From positions 1 to 5,123 of the forward strand of contig PIVH01000712.1 of the NCBI GenBank assembly GCA_003354225.1: a stretch of 5,123 bases of DNA, given 5' to 3'. Under the pieces are notes generated by a model that saw only the letters and a list, made by a program, of their open reading frames with translations, was not told where the DNA came from and made no database searches. This document shows positions 1 to 5,123 of this stretch, one piece after another. Within the stretch, counting starts at the first letter, position 1. Each line of letters begins with the position of its first letter. The stretch comes from Globobulimina sp. Lineage: Eukaryota; Foraminifera; Rotaliida. Both the position numbers and the translations under genes were made by a program.

Positions 1-1
1 C

Positions 2-862
2 TTGATAAATAGCGATAATGACGTTGTGAATGATGGCGCTGAGACTGTGAATGCGCTCTCTTTGTCTTTGGATTTGGCATTGACGGGCAATCAACGTGAA
101 TCACAATTATCTGCACTGAATTTACAATCAGCACGCATATATAATACAGCTGCTGATGATAGCTTGGCTCCATCCAATGATAGCGATTTGCATATATTGG
201 TGACTAAATTGAATGAAATGGAGGTGGACGTAGATGATGTGAATAGCACACAGAATTTGACTTTGATTGATACGCAATTTACCAGATCACACTCGCAATC
301 TGCGCACCCTCTATTAGAGAGCCCTGGTGGTGATGAGAAAAGGGTTTTTGATGAGAGTGAGTTACAGAATGAAGAAAAACAGTTTCGGGCCAGAGAACGG
401 CAACGACAGAGTGGATATTTATCTTATCCTAATTCACAACCGTCTGTCCATTCTCATATTGACTCGCATGGCCAATCTGATTATCGTTCTGCAAAACAGA
501 TTGTTCAATCGTCACACAAATATAATACGCGATCACGTTCTAAACGTCGGCGAGAGCGTAAAGCGCGATATAAATTAGAATTGGTTGCTGCAGATGTACA
601 TAATACAAATGTACAACAAAGCAATATGCAGATGCATACACAGCAGATACAAACACATCCACAGCAGTCAGAAGAAGAACATATTAAATTGACCTATGCA
701 CAAAGACCTAAGCGCCAATTCCAGGATACACAAAGTATTACTCGTAGCTGGAAAAAAGCATCCGATGACTCCAGAAAGTTACGTCGTAGCCAGCGAATTG
801 AAAATAAACATCAGCAATACCAACAGCAACAACATAAGCAAAAACATAATACATTTTCATGA
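2..862 (+). CDS. ORF1 protein of the retrotransposon, 5'-truncated by the window edge
   Basis: The frame is open at the left edge (the first codon visible is TTG), so the true start lies upstream; 286 codons and a TGA stop are visible. The protein is hydrophilic and probably largely disordered. Residues 1-130 are rich in Asp, Asn, Ser and Leu and are acidic. A strongly basic box follows at residues 173-191 (KYNTRSRSKRRRERK, then ARYK), and a second at 258-269 (RKLRRSQRIENK). The tail, about 271-285, is Gln/His/Lys-rich. ORF1 proteins of LINEs bind the element RNA and form RNPs, and the basic boxes would suit RNA binding or nuclear import; that role is inferred from position and composition. 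No CCHC zinc knuckle, RRM or clear coiled coil is visible. Its stop overlaps the ATG of the next ORF. Confidence 0.82.
   Translation: MINSDNDVVNDGAETVNALSLSLDLALTGNQRESQLSALNLQSARIYNTAADDSLAPSNDSDLHILVTKLNEMEVDVDDVNSTQNLTLIDTQFTRSHSQSAHPLLESPGGDEKRVFDESELQNEEKQFRARERQRQSGYLSYPNSQPSVHSHIDSHGQSDYRSAKQIVQSSHKYNTRSRSKRRRERKARYKLELVAADVHNTNVQQSNMQMHTQQIQTHPQQSEEEHIKLTYAQRPKRQFQDTQSITRSWKKASDDSRKLRRSQRIENKHQQYQQQQHKQKHNTFS
847..862 (+). promoter_or_regulatory. ATGA stop-start overlap joining ORF1 and the hydrophobic ORF
   Basis: The ATG at 859-861 shares bases with the ORF1 stop TGA at 860-862. The frame of the downstream ORF has a TAA at 847-849, so its open stretch begins only three codons before this ATG. 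This favours termination-reinitiation at the ATG. A -1 frameshift would have to happen within 850-862, where a short T run (TTTTC, 854-858) is the only slippery-looking sequence. Overlaps of this kind couple translation in some non-LTR elements (SART1) and in caliciviruses; applying that here is inference. Confidence 0.6.
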
Positions 863-1491
863 TTTTTGATATTAATATCTTTGTAATATATAACCATATA
901 CATTTTTTATGGTTTATAGTGTATATATTGCATTGTATCTTTTTTACACTAATTTATTTTTGTTTTAATCCATTATTTTTGACTTACTTCTTTAATGATT
1001 TTGTTATTTTTAATCTTATCTTCTTTTTTAATGCATTTGCCATTCTGATTATGGTTTTTATGGCATGTTTGTTTTTGATTTTGTTTTTTCTAAAGTTTGT
1101 CCTTTGGTTTTTCAATATTTCTCTTTTTATTCTCTTTTCTAGTTTTTTTAGTCACATAATTTTAGATTTCCTTTTTTCATTATTTATAATCTTTATTTCT
1201 AAATTTCCTTTTTGCCATTTGATGTTTCATGCCAATATTCTTGATTTTTGTTATTTGCATTTGGTTTTGAGATACTTTCTTTATTTATTTTCTTTGATTA
1301 CTTATCAAAATTCTTTACATTTCAAACAATCAGAAACTCGATCACATGTTTTAGTTATTTTTATCCTATGCTTCATTCTCGATTTATGCCTTATTTCCGA
1401 TCTCGCAGTTTCTATTTATTTATGCTATATATTGGTGTTATTATGCTGTCATTTGTTTGTTTATCTGTATGGTATCCAATTTATTAAATGA
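859..1491 (+). CDS. Hydrophobic multi-pass membrane-like protein encoded between ORF1 and ORF2
   Basis: This is a 210-residue ORF with ATG start and TGA stop. About 60% of its residues are Phe, Leu, Ile, Val or Met by hand count. Hydrophobic stretches that could span a membrane lie at about 16-36, 49-78, 80-97, 100-113, 130-147, 164-180 and 183-206, so roughly six to eight segments. The only clearly polar loop is at about 149-163 (with K156, E159, R161). Charged residues are few and lie mostly between the segments. I recognise no family. Support for translation comes from three facts: 210 codons without a stop in AT-rich DNA, a start that overlaps the ORF1 stop as ATGA, and a stop that overlaps the ORF2 start as ATGA. 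In three 60-base lines (1021, 1141, 1381), T fills 29, 40 and 32 of 60 first, second and third codon positions, so the second position is favoured, as expected for selected hydrophobic codons. Against it, the block is about 56% T in that sample, which yields such codons without selection. A non-coding T-rich spacer is the alternative. Confidence 0.62.
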   Translation: MIFDINIFVIYNHIHFLWFIVYILHCIFFTLIYFCFNPLFLTYFFNDFVIFNLIFFFNAFAILIMVFMACLFLILFFLKFVLWFFNISLFILFSSFFSHIILDFLFSLFIIFISKFPFCHLMFHANILDFCYLHLVLRYFLYLFSLITYQNSLHFKQSETRSHVLVIFILCFILDLCLISDLAVSIYLCYILVLLCCHLFVYLYGIQFIK

Positions 1492-1496
1492 TGATG
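1485..1496 (+). promoter_or_regulatory. TAAATGATGATG junction: double stop and triple ATG between the hydrophobic ORF and ORF2
   Basis: The hydrophobic ORF ends in two tandem TGA codons (1489-1491, 1492-1494). The same bases supply three consecutive in-frame ATGs for ORF2 (1488, 1491, 1494). The ORF2 frame is closed by a TAA at 1485-1487, directly before the first ATG. A -1 frameshift from the upstream ORF is therefore essentially excluded, and ORF2 must begin at one of these ATGs. Reinitiation after the upstream stop is the simplest way to make ORF2 from a shared RNA. No Shine-Dalgarno-like sequence precedes it, as expected for a eukaryotic element. Confidence 0.65.
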
Positions 1497-4400
1497 CAAA
1501 ATAATCATAGAAAAGGTACATTTCCTCATATAATTGATAGCGACAAGATATTGGATCATATTGATTATAATTACTATAATCATTCTTTGTCATTTATGTC
1601 TCTTAATATTAATGGGTTACTACACGCAGATTTAGGCCGAATTAATGATAAAAAGCTGTGTGTTTTACAAAGTATCATTGATGAATTGGAGCCTACAATC
1701 ATTGCATTGCAGGAGGTTTGCATTCATTATAAGTCAGATTTAGAACCACCACATATCGATGGATATTTTTGTAGCATTAATGATGTCCCGTTATATGATA
1801 TGCATTTGAAAAATGTTGTGTACATTAAAAATAATATGCGGGAATATGTAGATGTTGTCAGTCTTAATGATATGGACAGAAAGCATATCATTCGTGATTT
1901 GGTAGATTTGTCAGCTTTGACACATGAAAATGGGCATTATTCTACGTGGTTTATCATACATCCCTCGCCCGTGTCAAATGTAACTGAGTCTGTTTTGTTT
2001 GGATCTTATTATCGTTCGCCGAATCGATCTCTTTTGGTTTCGGACTTACAAATATTTAAATATACTCTTAGTTATATTCTGCATCGATATAAACAAAGAG
2101 GATGGGATGGAAATTCATTGGTATATACAAATAAAATTATTCGTACCTTTATCTTTTGTGGGGATTTTAATATTCATAATGAGCTATATTCGAAGATAAA
2201 TCATCAACAATATAATAAAACAGACAGAATGGAATTTAAATGGTTGTCGCAAATTATTGAAGCAAAACATGTTTCTATTGTCAATACACAGCGTATACCG
2301 ACACATAACAAAGGTAATGTCCTTGATTTGCATTTGGTTTCTGATAAATTGATGAAGCATTGCAATAATTATGTGATAAATTGTATAAATGATGATGATC
2401 CTATGCAACATATCTCTGATCATTATATTCTATTTTCGATCATCAATTTGGATGCTTGTCAGCATAAACGGTTTGATTCGGTGAATTTGCATCAGTTTTC
2501 TGTAAATAATGTGAATTATCGTTTTAATAATCCGAAGCAACTGCATTTGTATAAGCTTCGTACAATTCGGGCTCTACGGCACTTGGAACAACGTATTGAT
2601 GCTTTGAATATCACAAATTATACAGACATTGATAAAATATCGCATGCATTCTATTGTTTGATCCACAAAAATGCGACCAAATATATTGGCAAAATCAAGA
2701 AACGGACTTATCGATATCGTCAGCTTTGGTGCAATGATCATATAATTAATTATAGCAATCATGTGGCAAAAATCAAACGTGATTGGTTGCAATGCGCAGA
2801 TTTGTCATTGAAAGGCGAGTTGCGGGCTATATATAAAAAAGATAGAAACACATTGAAAAATATGTGTACACAAGCAAAGAAATATAAATTACGGCAAAAT
2901 ATACATTTAACTGTTAATGGTGGCCGAGATATACATAAATCGATGCGATACCTACGTAAAATTGGTAAAGTTACGACACGTAAACATCGTATTCCTTATC
3001 TAATACACAAAGATACGAGCACTGGATTGACGAATTTTGTTCATAATAATCATGAGAAGGCCAATCTATTTGCGCTCAAATTTTGTCATCGTGATCTATC
3101 TCATATTCGTTATAATCCATTGAATCGGATACAATTTAAGAACATTCCGCTGATGGATACTATTTATGATTGTAATAAGGTAATACATGATATCTCTCAT
3201 AGATTGCCAGCAAATGGCATAAATAATCCCCGACTCATTCGTAATGATTATAGACATAAACGAGCCACAAATACTAGTTCGATATATTTAGTTCGATATA
3301 TTTTGCGAATTATGAATAATAAATGCAATCACGGTGTTGGTATACACCTGCAATTGTTACTATATTTGGATCCGTATATTATACAATTTTTGGTGAAGTA
3401 TTTAAATATCTTCTTTACGTTTGAATATTTGCCGAGGATACATAAAATAACATATATTTCGGCCATTTCTAAGCCTAAACGAGACCATCATTTTGTTGAT
3501 AACTATCGGGAGATATCACTTAATGGATCAATCAAAAAGTTGTATGAATTATGTTTATTGTATAAGGGACTTGAATTTGTTATTGACTGTGATGTAATTC
3601 ATCCAAATAACACAACCAATATGAAGGGAAAGTCGACGCGGGATATCGTTCTGTTAATGATAAATGATATTAAGCAGCAATGGAATCGACAGATTCCAAC
3701 ATATGCCATATTTTCTGACATCGCACAAGATTTTCCTTCGGTGAGATATGATATTTTGATCCAGCGTTTGTATCAATATTATGGCTTTCCGATGAAATAT
3801 GTTCGGATAATGTATGATTTGTTGATAAATTGTTGGTGTGCAGTCGTGATAAATGGCATTCGATCTCAGTGGATGCTGCAACTCATTGGGTTGGGTCAGG
3901 GCCGCCCATTGAGTCCTTTTTTGAATATGCTTTATTTGGACCCGTTATACTATACGATTCCGAAATATCTGCCGTTGAAAATATATATATACGTCGATGA
4001 CTTGGTAATGTGGACTGTAATGAAGGCGCTCTTTATGTATGATATTGAATATGGACTACAATATGCCATCGATAATGTTATTAATTGGTTGAGTCTGAAT
4101 GGGATGAAATTATCTGAAAGAAAGACTAAATATATTGTCTTTTATACAAAACATATGGATAAGAAATATGTAGTTCCGCGACCACACATTCGATTGTATA
4201 AAATGGTGAAAATCAAACCTGAACAGTATGTTAAATATGTGGGATATTATCTAACTTATAATTTATCGCCGCGTATACAAATTAATCACATGGTACAGCG
4301 AATGTATTTGGATTGTAAGAGTATACAAACTACGGCCAAATATATTGTTGGCTTCCCAATGAAGAAGCTCTTCCACTATTTTTCGTCAGTTATACTATCT

Positions 4401-5123
4401 AAGATTGAGTATCCAGTGATTTTGTTTACGTGTATTAATAATAAAAATGACTTTTCTCCGTTGAAAAAGATGTATTATCAAACTATAAAACTGTTATTTG
4501 GCGCAACCCGAACTATTCCGCATGATATCTTAATCATTTTGACTCCTTTTACACATTTTGAGGTGTTCATTGATATCAAATTGCTTCGTAATTGGGTGAA
4601 TTTGCTATATTTACATGATCGTAATGTGCTATATACATTGATCAGAGATCATTGGTTACCACAATGGAATTCATATTTGTTATCGCCGCTAAATCGCCGT
4701 ACACAGAAATCAAAATTGCGTTATATGCAGACGTACGACCGAAAGAATCCATTTTTCCAACTGTTTCTACTTGCGATTAAGTATAATGTGTTGGATTCGA
4801 TAAATTATAATTGGCGATTTGCGATGAATGAGTATGGCACAAAAATTAAATACATTCCATCCTTTGTGATTAAGCCAAAACATATACAATTTGTGTGTGG
4901 AATGTATACAGAAACACAACAAATTAATAACTGTCATTGCACTGTTTTTGGCTTTACCGATGGTTCAATCATTAAGAAATATGGCGGTGTTGGCATGTTG
5001 TTGGAAATACATCGCATTCACTGCCATTTTACACTGTGTTCCGCCGATATTGCTCTCCCTTATAACAAGCAACCAAATGACATTGATATTGATACTTTAA
5101 CTGATATGAAATTACAGTATGAT
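1488..5123 (+). CDS. ORF2 polyprotein: APE-type endonuclease, reverse transcriptase, RNase H (3' end beyond window)
   Basis: By hand translation the frame runs 1,212 codons from ATG 1488 to the last base of the window with no stop. It encodes the enzymes of target-primed reverse transcription: an endonuclease that nicks target DNA, an RT that copies the element RNA from the nick, and an RNase H that removes RNA from the hybrid. Order: endonuclease about residues 35-320; a basic connecting region about 320-610, including YRQLWCND at 410-417, the usual pre-RT block of LINEs; RT about 610-930 with motif C YVDD at 835-838; thumb and linker about 930-1150, including a LLFGATRTIPHDIL stretch typical of LINE RT tails; RNase H from about 1153. 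The start is chosen at the first of three ATGs because a TAA closes the frame just before it. No CCHC finger is visible up to the edge. The protein is rich in Ile, Asn, Tyr, His and Lys, as expected from the AT-rich DNA. Confidence 0.95.
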   Translation, partial: MMMQNNHRKGTFPHIIDSDKILDHIDYNYYNHSLSFMSLNINGLLHADLGRINDKKLCVLQSIIDELEPTIIALQEVCIHYKSDLEPPHIDGYFCSINDVPLYDMHLKNVVYIKNNMREYVDVVSLNDMDRKHIIRDLVDLSALTHENGHYSTWFIIHPSPVSNVTESVLFGSYYRSPNRSLLVSDLQIFKYTLSYILHRYKQRGWDGNSLVYTNKIIRTFIFCGDFNIHNELYSKINHQQYNKTDRMEFKWLSQIIEAKHVSIVNTQRIPTHNKGNVLDLHLVSDKLMKHCNNYVINCINDDDPMQHISDHYILFSIINLDACQHKRFDSVNLHQFSVNNVNYRFNNPKQLHLYKLRTIRALRHLEQRIDALNITNYTDIDKISHAFYCLIHKNATKYIGKIKKRTYRYRQLWCNDHIINYSNHVAKIKRDWLQCADLSLKGELRAIYKKDRNTLKNMCTQAKKYKLRQNIHLTVNGGRDIHKSMRYLRKIGKVTTRKHRIPYLIHKDTSTGLTNFVHNNHEKANLFALKFCHRDLSHIRYNPLNRIQFKNIPLMDTIYDCNKVIHDISHRLPANGINNPRLIRNDYRHKRATNTSSIYLVRYILRIMNNKCNHGVGIHLQLLLYLDPYIIQFLVKYLNIFFTFEYLPRIHKITYISAISKPKRDHHFVDNYREISLNGSIKKLYELCLLYKGLEFVIDCDVIHPNNTTNMKGKSTRDIVLLMINDIKQQWNRQIPTYAIFSDIAQDFPSVRYDILIQRLYQYYGFPMKYVRIMYDLLINCWCAVVINGIRSQWMLQLIGLGQGRPLSPFLNMLYLDPLYYTIPKYLPLKIYIYVDDLVMWTVMKALFMYDIEYGLQYAIDNVINWLSLNGMKLSERKTKYIVFYTKHMDKKYVVPRPHIRLYKMVKIKPEQYVKYVGYYLTYNLSPRIQINHMVQRMYLDCKSIQTTAKYIVGFPMKKLFHYFSSVILSKIEYPVILFTCINNKNDFSPLKKMYYQTIKLLFGATRTIPHDILIILTPFTHFEVFIDIKLLRNWVNLLYLHDRNVLYTLIRDHWLPQWNSYLLSPLNRRTQKSKLRYMQTYDRKNPFFQLFLLAIKYNVLDSINYNWRFAMNEYGTKIKYIPSFVIKPKHIQFVCGMYTETQQINNCHCTVFGFTDGSIIKKYGGVGMLLEIHRIHCHFTLCSADIALPYNKQPNDIDIDTLTDMKLQYD
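1590..2448 (+). other. APE/EEP endonuclease domain of ORF2
   Basis: All positions known to be important in LINE APE endonucleases have a candidate here: N40 in LNINGL, E76 in LQEV, Y174/Y175 in SYYRSPN, D226 and N228 in GDFNIHN, T272 in PTHNKGNVLDLH, D280 in the same stretch, and S310-D311-H312 in ISDHY. The first Asn and the last His are 272 residues apart, longer than in human L1 (216 from N14 to H230). The extra length falls mainly between E76 and D226. The active site looks complete, so the domain should be able to nick DNA. Its target-site preference cannot be read from the sequence. Confidence 0.92.
3275..3302 (+). repeat. Perfect 14-bp tandem duplication inside ORF2
   Basis: TAGTTCGATATATT occurs twice head to tail, at 3275-3288 and 3289-3302. 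It lies just before the motif 0 region of the RT, in a poorly conserved stretch. The unit is not a multiple of three, so the two copies are read in different frames, giving ...SSIYLVRYIL... Both flanks are clearly coding in the same frame, so this is not a simple recent frame-breaking duplication. Confidence 0.9.
3315..4275 (+). other. Reverse transcriptase domain of ORF2
   Basis: The motifs appear in order. Motif 0-like: NNKCNHGVGIHL (about residues 611-622), where the usual G-x-D-x-I is G-V-G-I. Motif 1: ISAISKPKRD, with K662. Motif 2: NYREISLNGSIKKLYE, with Y673 and R674. Motif 2a: MKGKSTRDI, with G714 and T717. Motif A: FSDIAQDFPSV, with catalytic D744 and F749 at the steric-gate position. 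Motif B: GLGQGRPLSPFL, with Q804, G805, S809 and P810. Motif C: YVDD, with catalytic D837 and D838. Motif D: LNGMKLSERKTK (870-881). Motif E-like: VKYVGYYL, with G919. All three catalytic aspartates are present. Motifs 0 and 2a mark it as a non-LTR RT rather than a retroviral or LTR type. Confidence 0.94.
4944..5123 (+). other. RNase H domain of ORF2, N-terminal part only
   Basis: VFGFTDGS at about residues 1154-1160, followed by a Tyr-Gly-Gly-Val-Gly turn (from 1165), matches the first strand and turn of RNase H type I. D1158 is the first metal-binding acid. The catalytic Glu, the second Asp and the late His/Asp lie around or beyond the right edge and cannot be judged. The only nearby candidate helix start, in DTLTDMKLQYD, has no obvious AEL-type Glu. 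The domain sits after RT, as in I-group and Tad elements. Confidence 0.75.

Larger units (their letters stand above)
1..5123 (+). mobile_element. Non-LTR retrotransposon (APE-type LINE with RNase H), both ends outside the window
   Basis: The order is ORF1, a hydrophobic ORF, then an ORF2 with endonuclease, reverse transcriptase and RNase H. The endonuclease-RT-RNase H order is that of APE-type non-LTR retrotransposons such as the I group, the fungal Tad group and some plant L1 elements. No LTR, integrase or aspartic protease is seen, which argues against LTR elements. The RT has the non-LTR features: an extended N-terminal region, a motif 2a and a thumb followed by a linker. The 5' UTR, the ORF1 start, the end of RNase H, the 3' UTR, the tail and target-site duplications all lie outside. 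All visible frames are intact, so this copy looks young or is under selection. The clade cannot be fixed without a phylogeny; an I-group or Tad-like placement is inferred only from the RNase H. Confidence 0.94.

Noticed and set aside
327-578. 83-codon frame inside ORF1
   Set aside because: It is an overlapping frame of ORF1 with no recognisable motif, and the ORF1 frame is much longer.
868-879. Palindrome GATATTAATATC just after the ORF1 stop
   Set aside because: It is only 12 AT-rich bases with no loop, so it would be a weak RNA hairpin. Such palindromes are common in AT-rich DNA, so it is not listed as a regulatory feature.
1248-1487. 79-codon frame overlapping the hydrophobic ORF, ending at the TAA just before ORF2
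   Set aside because: It lies wholly inside the longer hydrophobic ORF in the T-rich block and has no domain. It is read as a by-product of that composition, and its TAA is only useful as the block upstream of the ORF2 ATG.
775-1489. Calicivirus-like reinitiation motif (TGGGA-type, 18S-complementary) before either ATGA junction
   Set aside because: I looked in about 85 bases before each stop and found none, so no such element is claimed.
2184-3881. Minus-strand frames of 72-79 codons (2184-2423, 2574-2792, 3654-3881)
   Set aside because: They lie opposite conserved endonuclease and RT coding sequence and show no motifs. They are antisense shadows.
1-5123. Bacterial group II intron, retron or other prokaryotic RT system
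   Set aside because: The APE endonuclease fused upstream of a non-LTR type RT with RNase H, and the lack of ribosome binding sites at the junctions, fit a eukaryotic LINE. No intron RNA domains, maturase or msr-msd structure was seen.

Overview
The window holds most of one non-LTR (LINE-type) retrotransposon, read left to right on the + strand. It is cut at both ends, inside the first ORF on the left and inside an RNase H domain on the right. The element encodes an apurinic-like (APE/EEP) endonuclease, a reverse transcriptase and an RNase H. This points to a eukaryotic host with an AT-rich genome, perhaps a protist, fungus or other poorly sampled lineage. No host gene is present, so the organism cannot be named. 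The standard genetic code explains every frame: there are no in-frame TAA, TAG or TGA codons in the coding regions, and both visible terminators are TGA.

Layout: (1) 2-862, ORF1, open at the left edge. It is a hydrophilic, low-complexity protein with basic boxes and a Gln/His-rich tail, probably the nucleic-acid-binding partner of the element. (2) 859-1491, a 210-codon ORF encoding an extremely hydrophobic, Phe/Leu/Ile-rich protein that looks like a multi-pass membrane protein. Its ATG overlaps the ORF1 stop as ATGA. (3) 1488-5123, ORF2, 1,212 codons without a stop and still open at the right edge. Its first ATG overlaps the stop of the hydrophobic ORF, again as ATGA. Hand translation shows a complete APE-type endonuclease (about residues 35-320), a connecting region (about 320-610), a complete reverse transcriptase (about 610-930), a thumb/linker region, and the start of an RNase H domain (from about residue 1153).

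The three ORFs lie in three different frames, each shifted by -1 from the one before, and are joined by two successive ATGA overlaps. This suggests one polycistronic RNA translated by stop-and-reinitiate coupling. A two-ORF LINE with coupled ORFs is known biology. A third, membrane-protein-like ORF placed exactly between ORF1 and the endonuclease/RT ORF is not part of the usual LINE plan, and it is the most interesting point in this window. The main caution is that this ORF lies in a T-rich block, where hydrophobic codons arise easily.

There is no stretch over 300 bases without coding potential. I saw no tRNA, rRNA, CRISPR array, LTR or separate host gene. The remaining open frames on either strand are short and lie inside the three ORFs.
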